Assembly (NCBI RefSeq): GCF_034424625.1 | Contig: NZ_CP139976.1 | Coordinates: 2,294,001 to 2,358,000 of the forward strand | From: Janthinobacterium lividum | GTDB taxonomy: Bacteria; Pseudomonadota; Gammaproteobacteria; Burkholderiales; Burkholderiaceae_D | DNA length: 64,000 nt | Direction of reading: 5' to 3' | Shown: piece after piece, positions 26,731 to 36,297 of the stretch | How the letters are laid out: each line of letters opens with the position of its first letter | How positions within the stretch are numbered: the first letter of the stretch is position 1 | The notes under the pieces: generated by a model | The model's input: only the letters and a program-made list of their open reading frames with translations | Told to the model about the DNA's origin: nothing | Database searches by the model: none | Position numbers and translations under genes: made by a program

Positions 26731-27492
26731 ATGCTGCAACAGATCCTGCGCGCGCCCGCGCTCAAGGCCATCCTGATCCAGGTGCTGGCCTTTCCCTTGA
26801 TGTTGCTATTGGTATATGGTTTGGCGCGCGCGGGCGTGGCCATGTCGCTGCCGGCCGTGGCGCTGGTGCAGGGCGTGCTGGCGGCTGTCATCACGTGGCG
26901 CGCGGGACTGGCGCGCTGGTGGTGCGCCATCGGCCTGCTGTTTGCGCCCGCCTTGCTGGCGGCCAGTTGGCTCGATTTGCCCCCGGCCGTGTTCCTGGTC
27001 GCCTTTGTTTTCCTGCTGAGTTTGTACTGGTCCACGTTCCGCACGCAAGTGCCGTTTTACCCGTCGGGGCCGAAGGTATGGCAGGCGGTGGCGGAGCTGA
27101 TCGCGGACCGTCCCGGCGTGCGGCTGATCGATATCGGCAGCGGTCTGGGCGGCCTGGTGCTCGACCTGGCGCGGCGCCGCCCCGACGGGCAGTTTTCCGG
27201 CATCGAGCTGGCGCCGCTGCCGTGGCTGGCAAGCCGCTTGCGCGCATGGCTGGCGGGCAGCCGCGCGCGCTTCCTGCGCGGCGACTACGAAGCGCTCGAT
27301 TTCGGCCGCTACGACGCCGTGTTTGCCTACCTGTCGCCGGCGGCGATGGCGGCCCTGTGGAGCAAGGCGGAAAGGGAAATGTTGCCCGGTAGCATGCTTC
27401 TTAGTTACGAATTCCAGATTGCGGCACGCGAGCCCGATAAGACCATCGCCGCCACAGAGGGTGGCCCTTTACTTTACATATGGTGCTTTTAA
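26731..27492 (+). CDS. Membrane-anchored class I SAM methyltransferase-like protein
   Basis: 253 residues from the ATG at 26731; the frame extends to an ATG at 26686, but that lies in the terminator. Three hydrophobic segments occupy the first ~100 residues. A Rossmann methyltransferase core follows, with motif I VRLIDIGSGLGGLVLDLA and the acidic SGIEL strand end. Known relatives methylate small molecules or protein side chains; the substrate is unknown. It lies between flhDC and motAB, so a flagellum-linked role is possible but unproven. Confidence 0.75.
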   Translation: MLQQILRAPALKAILIQVLAFPLMLLLVYGLARAGVAMSLPAVALVQGVLAAVITWRAGLARWWCAIGLLFAPALLAASWLDLPPAVFLVAFVFLLSLYWSTFRTQVPFYPSGPKVWQAVAELIADRPGVRLIDIGSGLGGLVLDLARRRPDGQFSGIELAPLPWLASRLRAWLAGSRARFLRGDYEALDFGRYDAVFAYLSPAAMAALWSKAEREMLPGSMLLSYEFQIAAREPDKTIAATEGGPLLYIWCF

Positions 27493-27711
27493 GCAATTGT
27501 CTGCGTTATTTGCTTGCCCGTGGGGCAATCTCACGTTATTGTAGTTCCACACGGCATTTTCTCGGAATTGCATTGAAAAGCAGCGCATTTCAATTAACTT
27601 CCGGTTGCTTTTTTTGCCGCTGTCTCCGCCGGCGGCGCAGCCGCCAGAAGACAGGAACAGGTTTGAACATGCCGGGCACACAGCCCCGGCCATTATTGGG
27701 AGTCAGGGCAC
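27493..27711. other. Intergenic region before motA
   Basis: No gene seen. It holds two small GC hairpins (GGCGGC/GCCGCC at 27631-27645; GCCGGG...CCCGGC near 27671-27690) and GGGAG (27698-27702), the motA ribosome-binding site. I could not find a well-spaced FliA promoter. Confidence 0.4.
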
Positions 27712-28572
27712 TTGTTAGTCATAATCGGATACATCATCGTCTGCGCCTCGGTCTTTGGCGGCTTCGCAATGGCCGGCGGCCATCTGGCGGCGCTGTTTCA
27801 GCCGCTGGAGTTGCTGATGATCGGCGGCGCCGCCCTGGGCGCCTTCCTTGTTGGTAACAATAACAAGGCCATCAAGGCAACGATCGCCGCCTTGCCCAGC
27901 CTGTTCAAGGGTTCGCGCTATACCAAAGAGCTGTACATGGAACTGATGTCGCTGCTGTTCGAAGTGCTCAGCAAGGTGCGCAAGGAAGGCTTGATGTCGA
28001 TCGAAGGCGATATCGACAAGCCCGAAGAAAGCCCGCTGTTTTCCAAGTATCCGGCCGTGCTGGCCGACCACCATATCATCGAATTCATGACCGATTACCT
28101 GCGCCTGATGGTATCGGGCAATATGGATGCGTTCCAGATCGAAAATCTGATGGACAACGAAATCGAGACGCACCATCACGAAGGCGCCGTGCCGGCCCAC
28201 GTGATCGCCAAGGTGGGTGACGGCTTGCCCGCTTTCGGTATCGTCGCCGCCGTGATGGGCGTGGTGCACACGATGGAATCGGTGGGCATCCCGCCAGCTG
28301 AGCTGGGCATGCTGATCGCGCACGCGCTGGTCGGCACCTTCCTCGGCATCTTGCTGGCCTATGGCTTCGTCGGCCCGCTGGCCAGCCTGCTGGAGCAGAA
28401 GCTGGAAGAGTCGAGCAAGATGTTCCAGTGCGTGAAAGTGACCCTGCTGGCCAGCCTGAACGGCTATGCGCCGGCGCTGGCCGTGGAGTTCGGCCGCAAG
28501 GTGCTGTTCTCGACCGAGCGCCCGACGTTCAATGAGCTGGAAGACCACATCAAGAAATCGAAAACGAAGTAA
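27712..28572 (+). CDS. motA: Flagellar motor stator protein MotA
   Basis: 286 residues from a TTG start at 27712, which gives the usual MotA N-terminus (M-LVIIGYIIV) nine bases after GGGAG. Four membrane segments are present, with the large cytoplasmic loop between the second and third carrying the charged residues that contact FliG. The MotA/ExbB domain includes VGDGLPAFGIVAAVMGVVHTM. With MotB it forms the proton-driven stator. motB follows 58 bp later. Confidence 0.97.
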   Translation: MLVIIGYIIVCASVFGGFAMAGGHLAALFQPLELLMIGGAALGAFLVGNNNKAIKATIAALPSLFKGSRYTKELYMELMSLLFEVLSKVRKEGLMSIEGDIDKPEESPLFSKYPAVLADHHIIEFMTDYLRLMVSGNMDAFQIENLMDNEIETHHHEGAVPAHVIAKVGDGLPAFGIVAAVMGVVHTMESVGIPPAELGMLIAHALVGTFLGILLAYGFVGPLASLLEQKLEESSKMFQCVKVTLLASLNGYAPALAVEFGRKVLFSTERPTFNELEDHIKKSKTK

Positions 28573-28630
28573 GCAGTGAATATACGCCTGGACACCATGA
28601 GTCATTTGCAGCACACGGAAGGGGGACGCC

Positions 28631-29608
28631 ATGGCCGATGAAGGCATGCGCCCGATTATCGTCAAGCGTATCAAGAAGACGGCTGGCGGACACCATGGCG
28701 GGGCGTGGAAAATCGCCTACGCCGACTTTGTCACGGCCATGATGGCCTTCTTCCTGCTGATGTGGCTGCTGGGCTCCACCTCGAAGGGCGACTTGAACGG
28801 CATTTCCGAATTCTTCAAGACGCCCTTGAAAGTGGCAATGGCGGGCGGTTCCGGCAGCGGGGAAAGCAATTCCGTCATCCAGGGCGGCGGCCAGGACCTG
28901 TCGCGCCAGGATGGACAAGTGCGCAAGGCGCAGGAAGAGCAGCAGCGCAAATCGTTCGACCTCAATTCCGCCAAGGCCGCGCTCGAACGCGAGGAGGGCA
29001 AGCGCCTGCAGGCGCTCAAGGCGCGCATCGAAGCGACCATCGACGCCAATCCCCTGCTGAAAAAATACAAGAACCAGCTGCTGCTCGATATCACCAGCGA
29101 AGGCTTGCGCATCCAGATCGTCGACGAGCAGAACCGTCCGATGTTTGCGCTCGCCAATGCGAATCTGCAACCGTACACCAAGGAAATCCTGCACGCCATC
29201 GGCTTCGTGCTCAATGAAGTGCCGAACCGCATCGGCCTGTCCGGCCATACGGATTCGACGCCCTACATGAGCGATGCCGGCTACAGCAACTGGGAATTGT
29301 CGGCCGACCGCGCGAATGCGTCGCGGCGCGAATTGGTGATTGGCGGCATGAAGGAAGAGAAAGTATTGCGCGTGGTGGGACTGGGCTCGGCCGCCCACCT
29401 GGACAAGCTCGACCCCTTCAATCCGATCAATCGGCGCATCAGCATCATCGTCATGAACAAACGCACGGAAGAAAATGTCCTGCGCGATGGCTCGGCGATC
29501 GAGCTGCCGGTGACCGATGCCGCTTCCGCCGCTGTCGCTTCCGGGCTGGCGGCCGGTGCGCCCCCCGCGGCGGCACCAGCCCCCAGCCCGGTAGCGGCGA
29601 AAAAATAA
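28631..29608 (+). CDS. motB: Flagellar motor stator protein MotB
   Basis: 325 residues. A short cytoplasmic N-terminus is followed by one membrane helix with the conserved proton-carrying aspartate D32 (AYADFVTAMMAFFLLMW). The C-terminal OmpA-like peptidoglycan-binding domain has GLSGHTDSTPY and RRISIIVMNK. The last ~35 residues are an Ala/Pro-rich tail. It pairs with MotA to form the stator. Confidence 0.97.
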   Translation: MADEGMRPIIVKRIKKTAGGHHGGAWKIAYADFVTAMMAFFLLMWLLGSTSKGDLNGISEFFKTPLKVAMAGGSGSGESNSVIQGGGQDLSRQDGQVRKAQEEQQRKSFDLNSAKAALEREEGKRLQALKARIEATIDANPLLKKYKNQLLLDITSEGLRIQIVDEQNRPMFALANANLQPYTKEILHAIGFVLNEVPNRIGLSGHTDSTPYMSDAGYSNWELSADRANASRRELVIGGMKEEKVLRVVGLGSAAHLDKLDPFNPINRRISIIVMNKRTEENVLRDGSAIELPVTDAASAAVASGLAAGAPPAAAPAPSPVAAKK

Positions 29609-29654
29609 CACGCAAGGCTATCGACGCGTGGTGTATTGAAACAATGAGACCTTT

Positions 29655-30203
29655 ATGACAAGAAAGAAAATACTTGGCTCGCATGTAAAGCGCCTGCTGT
29701 CTGGCGTGTCGGACCATGGCCGCAAGCACTTGACGGAGGTGGAAACCGACCTGGTGCAGACCGGCATCTTGCTGGAAGAGGCGATCGAGAAGCTGTCCTT
29801 CAATTTCATGGCGATACACGCAGCCGTTGCTGCGCAGCAAGACACCATCGCCCTGTTGCTCGACGGCGGTATTCCAGCCGAGCAGCAGCGGGAAAAATTG
29901 CTGGCATTGCAGGATGAGGTGGGGGGCTATGTGAATGCCGCCATCACCAGCCTGCAGTTCCAGGACATGACCAGCCAGCTGATCGAGCGCACCTTGAAGC
30001 GCGTGACGGGCTTGCGGGAGTTCCTCGGAACCCTGGGCGAGCATGGCGCGGAGATGTTGCCGGAGAGCGACAATGAAGAAATTGTCGCCCTGCTGGGGCG
30101 GGTCAGCATGGCGCTGGCGATTCAAAGCCTGGAGTTGCGCAGCGTGCTGCGCAAGGCTGTCAGTCAACAGCATTTGGAAAGTGGCGACATCGAGCTGTTC
30201 TAG
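29655..30203 (+). CDS. CheZ-like chemotaxis protein (candidate CheY phosphatase)
   Basis: 182 residues, helical throughout, no signal peptide. The segment SLQFQDMTSQLIER contains D104 and Q108 in a DxxxQ arrangement that matches the catalytic D143/Q147 context (FQDLTGQVIKR) of E. coli CheZ. The rest is shorter than CheZ (~214) and the C-terminus ends in GDIELF instead of the usual CheY-binding tail. It lies between motB and cheY. A CheY-P phosphatase is the best guess from motif and position; a different helical chemotaxis adaptor is possible. Confidence 0.6.
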   Translation: MTRKKILGSHVKRLLSGVSDHGRKHLTEVETDLVQTGILLEEAIEKLSFNFMAIHAAVAAQQDTIALLLDGGIPAEQQREKLLALQDEVGGYVNAAITSLQFQDMTSQLIERTLKRVTGLREFLGTLGEHGAEMLPESDNEEIVALLGRVSMALAIQSLELRSVLRKAVSQQHLESGDIELF

Positions 30204-30286
30204 CATGCCAGTGCGGAACGCTTGTGGTTGCATGGATTGATTAATCAAATACTCGGGCAGGATGCCCGGAATAAGTGGGAGCAAAG

Positions 30287-30652
30287 ATGGCCAAAACGAT
30301 ACTTGCAGTGGACGATTCCAGCTCATTGCGCCAGATGGTGGCGTTCAGCCTGAAAGCCGCCGGTTACCAGGTGGTGGAGGCCGTCGACGGCCAGGATGGA
30401 CTGGAAAAAGCCAAGCTGCAAACCGTGGACCTGGTATTGACGGACCAGAACATGCCGCGCATGGATGGCCTGGAGCTGATCAAGCTGCTGCGCGAACTGC
30501 CGACCTACCAGAAGGTACCCATCTTGATGCTGACGACGGAGTCGTCGGACGAGATGAAGTCGAAGGGACGTGCCGCCGGCGCCAATGGCTGGCTGGTCAA
30601 GCCCTTCGATCCGCAACGCCTGATCGAAGTGGTCAAGAAGGTGATCGGCTGA
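30287..30652 (+). CDS. cheY: CheY-like single-domain response regulator
   Basis: 121 residues from the ATG at 30287, with GGGAG upstream; an in-frame GTG at 30275 is less likely. The receiver residues are intact: D9/D10 acidic pair, phospho-acceptor D53 (LTDQNMPRMDG) and K105 (VKPFD). It is one of two cheY genes in the cluster and precedes cheA by 44 bp. It differs from the second cheY (38296), so it may act in signal termination or on another target rather than on FliM. Confidence 0.93.
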   Translation: MAKTILAVDDSSSLRQMVAFSLKAAGYQVVEAVDGQDGLEKAKLQTVDLVLTDQNMPRMDGLELIKLLRELPTYQKVPILMLTTESSDEMKSKGRAAGANGWLVKPFDPQRLIEVVKKVIG

Positions 30653-30695
30653 TGCCAGCCGCGCAGCACAACGATGCAATTGACGGAGTCACCCT

Positions 30696-32897
30696 ATGAC
30701 CATCGATATTAGCCAGTTTTTTCAGGTCTTTTTCGATGAGGCCGAAGAACTGCTGGCTGAAAAAGAACGGCTGCTGCTGGCCGTTGATATTGCGGCGCCC
30801 GACGCCGAAGACCTGAATGCCATTTTCCGCACCGCCCATTCGATCAAGGGCGGCGCATCGACGTTCGGCCTCTCCGACATGAGCGAGGTCACGCACATCC
30901 TCGAGTCGCTGCTCGACCGTATCCGCCAGGGCCAGATGGCTCTGACGGCGGAACACGTCGACGCCTTTTTGGCGGCCAAGGATATCCTCAAGATGCAGCT
31001 CGACGGCCATCGCCTGGGCAGCGCCGTCGACCAGGATGCCGTGGCCAATGTGCGCATGATGCTGCAGTCGTTTTCGCAGGATGTGCCCGTGGCCGCCCTC
31101 ACGCCTGTCGCGCCAGCCTTCCATACGGCGGAAAAGGCCGCCGTCAGCCATGCCGGCGGCCATCGCATCCGCCTGGAACTGCCGGCCATGGAGCCGCGCG
31201 AAGTCGATGCGCTGGCGGCCGAACTGGGCTTGCTGGGCGACGTTGCCGTGTCGACCTTGCCCGACGCGCGCAAGGTGCTGGAAGTGACGACGCATGAAAG
31301 CCTGGACGATATCCTGGCCATCTGCTCGTTCGTGCTCAACCCGGACGACATGGTGATCACGCAGGCGCCGCCACTGGCGCCAGGCGAAGCCGATGCGGTC
31401 CGCGCGGCGCAGGAAAAAGCCCAGGGCTACGGCTTCTTCGACCCGCTGCCAGGCGCGCCTGGTGCGCAGGGTCAAGCCGATCCTGGCTATGGCTTCTTCC
31501 AGCCGCTCGAGGATATCCGCGCCGCCGCCGGCGTGCAGAGCGACGCCGAACAGGGCTATGGTTTTTTCCAGCCCCTGGAGCAGATTCGCGCCGACGCGGC
31601 CAAGGCGGGCAACGCCAGCGCTGCCGCCGCGCCGGTCGTGGCCAGCGCCGTGGCCGAAGCGGAGCAGGAAAAGAAACCGGCCAAGAAAGAGGGCGACAAG
31701 GCCGGCGCCGAATCGTCGTCGATCCGCGTCTCGATCGAGAAAGTCGACCAGCTGATCAACCTGGTGGGCGAACTGGTGATCACGCAGGCGATGATCGAGC
31801 AGCGCGCCAGCGCGCTCGACCCGATGCTGCATGAAAAGCTGCTCGACAGCGTCAGCCACCTGACGCGCAATACGCGCGACTTGCAGGAAGCGGTGATGTC
31901 GATCCGCATGATGCCGATGGATTTCGTCTTTTCGCGCTTCCCGCGCATGGTGCGCGACCTGGCCACGAAACTGGGCAAGAAGGTCGATTTCATCACGAAC
32001 GGCGCCGCCACGGAACTGGACAAGGGCCTCATCGAGCGCATCGTCGACCCGCTCACGCACCTGGTGCGCAACAGCATCGACCATGGCGTGGAAATGCCGG
32101 CCGCCCGCGTGGCCGCCGGCAAGACCGAGGCGGGCCGTTTGTTCCTCTCGGCCAGCCACCAGGGCGGCAACATCATCATCGAAGTGTCCGATGACGGCGC
32201 GGGATTGAACCGCGAGCGCATCCTGGCCAAGGCCGCGCAGCAGGGCCTGGACGTATCCGAGACGATGAGCGACGCCGACGTGTGGCAGCTGATCTTCGCG
32301 CCCGGCTTTTCCACCGCCGAAGCGGTCACCGACGTGTCGGGCCGCGGCGTGGGCATGGATGTCGTCAAGCGCAATATCAGCGCCATGGGCGGCGTCGTCG
32401 ACATCCGTTCGGCGAAGGGCTTCGGCACGACGATTTCCATCTCGCTGCCGCTGACCCTGGCCATCCTGGACGGCATGTCGATCAGAGTCGGTGACGAAGT
32501 GTATATTTTGCCGCTGGGCTTTGTCATCGAATCCCTGCAGCCGGCCGTTGAGGATATCAAGGACATCAGCGGTAAAGGCCAGGTGGTGAAGGTGCGCGGC
32601 GAATACCTGCCTTTGATTCCGCTGTACCAGATGTTCGACATCGCGCCGCGCTTTACCAGTCCCTCGGAAGGCATCTGTGTGATCCTCGAGACGGAAGGGC
32701 GCAAGGCGGCCCTGTTCGTCGACGACCTGGTGGGGCAGCAGCAAGTCGTGGTGAAAAACCTCGAATCGAATTACCGCAAGGTGGTGGGCATTTCCGGCGC
32801 CACCATCCTGGGCGATGGCGGTGTGTCGCTGATTCTCGATGTCGCCGCCCTGATCCGTTCCTCTCGCCAGCTGGCCGACGAGTCCATTTTTTCGTAA
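30696..32897 (+). CDS. cheA: Chemotaxis histidine kinase CheA
   Basis: 733 residues. The P1 phosphotransfer domain has H48 (RTAHSIKGGASTFG). The central linker carries three copies of GYGFFxPL (residues 244-251, 264-271, 287-294). The P3 dimerisation helices begin near SIEKVDQLINLVGELV. The P4 ATPase has the N box DPLTHLVRNSIDHG and the G boxes (SDDGAGL, GRGVGMDVV). P5 is the CheW-like domain. It phosphorylates CheY and CheB under receptor control. cheW follows 30 bp later. Confidence 0.98.
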   Translation: MTIDISQFFQVFFDEAEELLAEKERLLLAVDIAAPDAEDLNAIFRTAHSIKGGASTFGLSDMSEVTHILESLLDRIRQGQMALTAEHVDAFLAAKDILKMQLDGHRLGSAVDQDAVANVRMMLQSFSQDVPVAALTPVAPAFHTAEKAAVSHAGGHRIRLELPAMEPREVDALAAELGLLGDVAVSTLPDARKVLEVTTHESLDDILAICSFVLNPDDMVITQAPPLAPGEADAVRAAQEKAQGYGFFDPLPGAPGAQGQADPGYGFFQPLEDIRAAAGVQSDAEQGYGFFQPLEQIRADAAKAGNASAAAAPVVASAVAEAEQEKKPAKKEGDKAGAESSSIRVSIEKVDQLINLVGELVITQAMIEQRASALDPMLHEKLLDSVSHLTRNTRDLQEAVMSIRMMPMDFVFSRFPRMVRDLATKLGKKVDFITNGAATELDKGLIERIVDPLTHLVRNSIDHGVEMPAARVAAGKTEAGRLFLSASHQGGNIIIEVSDDGAGLNRERILAKAAQQGLDVSETMSDADVWQLIFAPGFSTAEAVTDVSGRGVGMDVVKRNISAMGGVVDIRSAKGFGTTISISLPLTLAILDGMSIRVGDEVYILPLGFVIESLQPAVEDIKDISGKGQVVKVRGEYLPLIPLYQMFDIAPRFTSPSEGICVILETEGRKAALFVDDLVGQQQVVVKNLESNYRKVVGISGATILGDGGVSLILDVAALIRSSRQLADESIFS

Positions 32898-32927
32898 TAC
32901 CGATAGATAAAGATAGGAAAACGCACC

Positions 32928-33434
32928 ATGTCAGATACTCAACAAACATCCGGAAGCAATGCGGGCGATGGCAAGGACATCGCCGGCCGTGAATTCCTGG
33001 CCTTTACGCTGGGCTCCGAAGAGTACGGCATCGATATCCTGAAGGTCCAGGAAATCCGTGGTTACGAAGCGGTCACCCGCATCGCCAACGCGCCTGAATT
33101 CATCAAGGGCGTGATCAACTTGCGCGGCATCATCATCCCCGTGGTCGACATGCGCATCAAGTTCAACCTGGGCACGCCCGTGTACGACCAGTTCACGGTG
33201 GTGATCATCCTGAACATCGGCGGCCGCATCGTCGGCATGGTGGTCGACAGCGTTTCCGACGTCACCACCCTGACGCCGGAGCAGGTCAAGCCGGCGCCGG
33301 AAATGGGCACCGCCTTCTCGACCGACTACATGATCGGCCTGGGCACCATCGACGAGCGCATGCTGATCCTGGTCGACATCGACAAGCTGATGTCGAGCAG
33401 CGAGATGGGCCTGATCGACAAGCTGGCGGCGTAA
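32928..33434 (+). CDS. cheW: Chemotaxis coupling protein CheW
   Basis: 168 residues, one CheW domain ([20 protein letters not shown], then [17 protein letters not shown]). It links receptor tips to CheA. It is preceded by GATAGGAAAA and co-oriented with cheA. Confidence 0.98.
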   Translation: MSDTQQTSGSNAGDGKDIAGREFLAFTLGSEEYGIDILKVQEIRGYEAVTRIANAPEFIKGVINLRGIIIPVVDMRIKFNLGTPVYDQFTVVIILNIGGRIVGMVVDSVSDVTTLTPEQVKPAPEMGTAFSTDYMIGLGTIDERMLILVDIDKLMSSSEMGLIDKLAA

Positions 33435-33452
33435 ACGGCCGCATGGCAGCAA

Positions 33453-33478
33453 GGCGGCGCCCGGTGCGCCGCCGTTTT
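33453..33478 (+). terminator. Possible terminator or attenuator between cheW and the MCP
   Basis: 8-bp stem GGCGGCGC / GCGCCGCC with a 5-base loop, followed by GTTTT. A second GC hairpin (GGCGCC/GGCGCC, ~33571-33598) lies further on. It may limit read-through, but the T run is short. Confidence 0.4.
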
Positions 33479-33622
33479 GGCACGCAAAGAATCACTACAG
33501 ATATGCATGTACCGGCGCGAGCAGAGGCGCGCCGGCAGGCTGCAAGGTCCGTCAGAGACCAGGCCACAACACGGCGCCGTCCGGTTGAACGGGCGCCGTT
33601 CACATAAATATTGGAGACTGTA

Positions 33623-35344
33623 ATGAGTTTGCGCGATTTCAAGATAGGCACCCGGCTGGGGATAGGTTTTGGCAGCATCCTCGCCATCCTGGTGGTAGTG
33701 ATCGTTTCGGCGAATGCACTGAATTACCGTAACAAGGCCCAGTTGCTCACGGGCCTGGAGCTGGCAAGCGAAAAGAATACGCAGGCATCGCTGATGAAAA
33801 GCGCGATGCTGGAAACCGGTATAGCGATGCGCAATATCGGCCTGCAGGGCGATGTGGGGCTGATGCAGGCGGAAGAGGGCAAGGTGCGCGAGCAGCGCAA
33901 GCTGTACGACGGCGCGCGCGGCAAGCTGTCCAGCCTGGGCCTGTCCGAGGGCGAGAAGGCGCTGCTGGCCAATATCGCCAAGGTCGACGGCGATGTCGAT
34001 GCGGCCTTCAAGGAAGCGATGGGACAGGTGCTGGCGTTTAACAGCGAGGGCGCGGCGAAGGTGATTGCCACCCGCATCGACCCCTTGAACAAGACGACGC
34101 TGGCCGATATCAACAAGCTGCTCGACCTGCAGCACGTGGCGCAGCAAAGCTTCATGGACGACTCGCTGGCGGCCGATGCGCGCCTGATGACGGTATTGTT
34201 CATCCTGGGCGGCGCGGCGGTGGCGATCGGCGCCTGGTGCGCCATCTTCATCACGCGCTCGATCACGGTGCCGCTGTCTGGCGCACTGGCCGTGGCGCAG
34301 AAGGTCGCTGCCGGGGAGCTGACGTCGCGCGTGGTGGTCGAAGGCAAAGATGAAACGAGCGCGCTGCAGCAGGCGCTCAAGGACATGAACGAAAGCCTGG
34401 TGCAGACGGTCAGCGATGTGCGCAATGGGACGGACACCATCACCGTGGCGTCGCGCGAGATCGCCAGCGGCAATGCGGACCTGTCGGCGCGCACGGAAAC
34501 GCAGGCCAGTTCGCTCGAAGAGACGGCATCGTCGATGGAAGAGCTGACGTCGACCGTGAAGCAGAACGCGGACAACGCGCGCCAGGCCAACCAGCTGGCC
34601 GTGTCGGCGTCGTCGGTGGCGGAGCAGGGTGGCAAGGTGGTGGCGCAAGTGGTCGATACCATGGGTTCCATCAAGGACAGTTCGCGCAAGATCGTCGACA
34701 TTATCGGCGTCATCGACGGCATCGCGTTCCAGACGAATATCCTGGCATTGAATGCGGCCGTCGAAGCGGCGCGCGCAGGCGAGCAGGGACGCGGTTTTGC
34801 GGTGGTGGCGTCGGAAGTGCGCAATCTGGCGCAACGCTCGGCTGGCGCGGCGAAAGAGATCAAGGGCCTGATCGGCGACTCGGTCGACAAGGTCGATGCC
34901 GGCAGCCGCCTGGTGGACGAGGCGGGGCAGACCATGGGCCTGATCGTCACGTCGATCCGGCAGGTAGCCGACATCATGGGCGAGATCACGGCGGCAACGC
35001 AGGAACAGAGCCATGGCATCGAAGAGGTCAACCAGGCCATCGCGCAGATGGACCAGATGACGCAGCAAAACGCGGCGCTGGTCGAGGAAGCGGCGGCGGC
35101 GGCTGAAAGCATGCAGGACCAGGCGCAGAAACTGGCCGACGCCGTCAGCATCTTCAAGCTCGATGGCGAGAGCGCGGCGCAGGCAGCCGTGCCCGTGCCC
35201 GCGCCAGTAGTCAAGGCGGCGGCACGGCCGGCGCCGAGCGTGGCGGCAACGGCACGGCGGTTGGCAACGACGGCGCAAGCCGGCACGCCACCGCCCGCGA
35301 AAAAGCTGGCGGCGGCCGGCGGCGACGATTGGGAAGAGTTCTGA
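33623..35344 (+). CDS. Methyl-accepting chemotaxis protein with CheR-tether tail
   Basis: 573 residues from the ATG at 33623, ten bases after GGAGACTG. Membrane helix 1 (residues ~11-31) is followed by a four-helix-bundle type periplasmic domain (~32-190), membrane helix 2 (ending GAWCAIFITRSI), a HAMP domain, and a Tar-like signalling domain with the conserved hairpin tip (DIIGVIDGIAFQTNILALNA). A flexible Ala/Pro-rich linker ends in DDWEEF, matching the xWExF pentapeptide that tethers CheR/CheB. The ligand is unknown. Confidence 0.96.
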   Translation: MSLRDFKIGTRLGIGFGSILAILVVVIVSANALNYRNKAQLLTGLELASEKNTQASLMKSAMLETGIAMRNIGLQGDVGLMQAEEGKVREQRKLYDGARGKLSSLGLSEGEKALLANIAKVDGDVDAAFKEAMGQVLAFNSEGAAKVIATRIDPLNKTTLADINKLLDLQHVAQQSFMDDSLAADARLMTVLFILGGAAVAIGAWCAIFITRSITVPLSGALAVAQKVAAGELTSRVVVEGKDETSALQQALKDMNESLVQTVSDVRNGTDTITVASREIASGNADLSARTETQASSLEETASSMEELTSTVKQNADNARQANQLAVSASSVAEQGGKVVAQVVDTMGSIKDSSRKIVDIIGVIDGIAFQTNILALNAAVEAARAGEQGRGFAVVASEVRNLAQRSAGAAKEIKGLIGDSVDKVDAGSRLVDEAGQTMGLIVTSIRQVADIMGEITAATQEQSHGIEEVNQAIAQMDQMTQQNAALVEEAAAAAESMQDQAQKLADAVSIFKLDGESAAQAAVPVPAPVVKAAARPAPSVAATARRLATTAQAGTPPPAKKLAAAGGDDWEEF

Positions 35345-35415
35345 CGCCAACCCGGTCCCGCTAGTTATACTTGCAAAGGCATTGGTCAGAGTAGTCATAG
35401 AGAGGTAAAAACAAA

Positions 35416-36288
35416 ATGCCGCAAACTAAAACGGATTCGGTCAAGGAATTTGATTTCACTGGCAAGGACTTCGAACGGGTCCGCGCCATGATTTACAAGC
35501 GGGCCGGCATCGCGCTGGCCGACAGCAAGCAGGAGATGGTCTACAGCCGCCTGGCGCGGCGCCTGCGCGCGACCGGCATTTCCTCGTTCGTCCGTTACCT
35601 GGACGACCTGGAAGCTGGCCGCATGGGCGACGAGTGGGAAGCGTTCACGAATGCGCTGACGACCAACCTGACGTCGTTCTTCCGCGAGGCGCATCACTTC
35701 CCGCTGCTGGCCGAGCATGTGAAAAAACTGAGCGGGCCGATCACCATCTGGTGTTCGGCCAGTTCCACCGGCGAGGAGCCGTATTCGATCGCCATGACGG
35801 TGTGCGAGGCGTTCAATACGCTCACGCCGCCGGTCACCATCATCGCCACGGACATCGACACGAACGTGCTGGCCACGGCCGCCAATGGCGTCTACAACCT
35901 GGACCGGCTCGACAAGATGCCGGCCGACCGTGCGCGGCGCTTTTTCTTGCGCGGCAAGGGCGATCGCGAGGGACAGGTGCGGGTGCGCCCGGAACTGCGC
36001 CAGATGATCACTTTCAAGCCGCTCAACCTGCTGGCCGACAGCTGGCCATTGACAGGCCAGTTCGACGTCATCTTCTGCCGCAACGTGATGATTTATTTTG
36101 ACAAGGCGACGCAGCGCAAGATCCTGTCGCGCTTTGTGCCGTTGATGAAGCCGGATGCCCTGCTGTTCGCGGGCCATTCGGAGAATTTCCTGTACGTGTC
36201 GGATTCATTGAAGCTGCGCGGTAAAACAGTCTATGAGCTCGATCAGCCTCGGGGCGCCGCGCCCAAGGCATCGTCGCATCGTACATGA
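35416..36288 (+). CDS. cheR: Chemotaxis methyltransferase CheR
   Basis: 290 residues. The N-terminal helical CheR_N domain (FERVRAMIYKRAGIALADSK) is followed by the SAM-binding domain with WCSASSTGEEPYSIAM and FDVIFCRNVMIYFD. It methylates glutamates of MCP signalling domains. It follows the MCP by 71 bp and precedes cheD by 9 bp. Confidence 0.98.
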   Translation: MPQTKTDSVKEFDFTGKDFERVRAMIYKRAGIALADSKQEMVYSRLARRLRATGISSFVRYLDDLEAGRMGDEWEAFTNALTTNLTSFFREAHHFPLLAEHVKKLSGPITIWCSASSTGEEPYSIAMTVCEAFNTLTPPVTIIATDIDTNVLATAANGVYNLDRLDKMPADRARRFFLRGKGDREGQVRVRPELRQMITFKPLNLLADSWPLTGQFDVIFCRNVMIYFDKATQRKILSRFVPLMKPDALLFAGHSENFLYVSDSLKLRGKTVYELDQPRGAAPKASSHRT

Positions 36289-36297
36289 GAGTGAAAT

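Noticed and set aside
27540..27711. Possible FliA promoter before motA (TTAACTTC ... GCCGCTGT).
   Set aside because: Spacing is 14 rather than 11 bases and the -35 match is poor.
30633..32744. A 703-codon open frame antisense to cheA, and similar long antisense frames across the kinase (4252-6204), htpG (14307-16343) and the MCP (33326-35398).
   Set aside because: They are expected in GC-rich genes with strong third-base bias; the sense frames are secure known genes.
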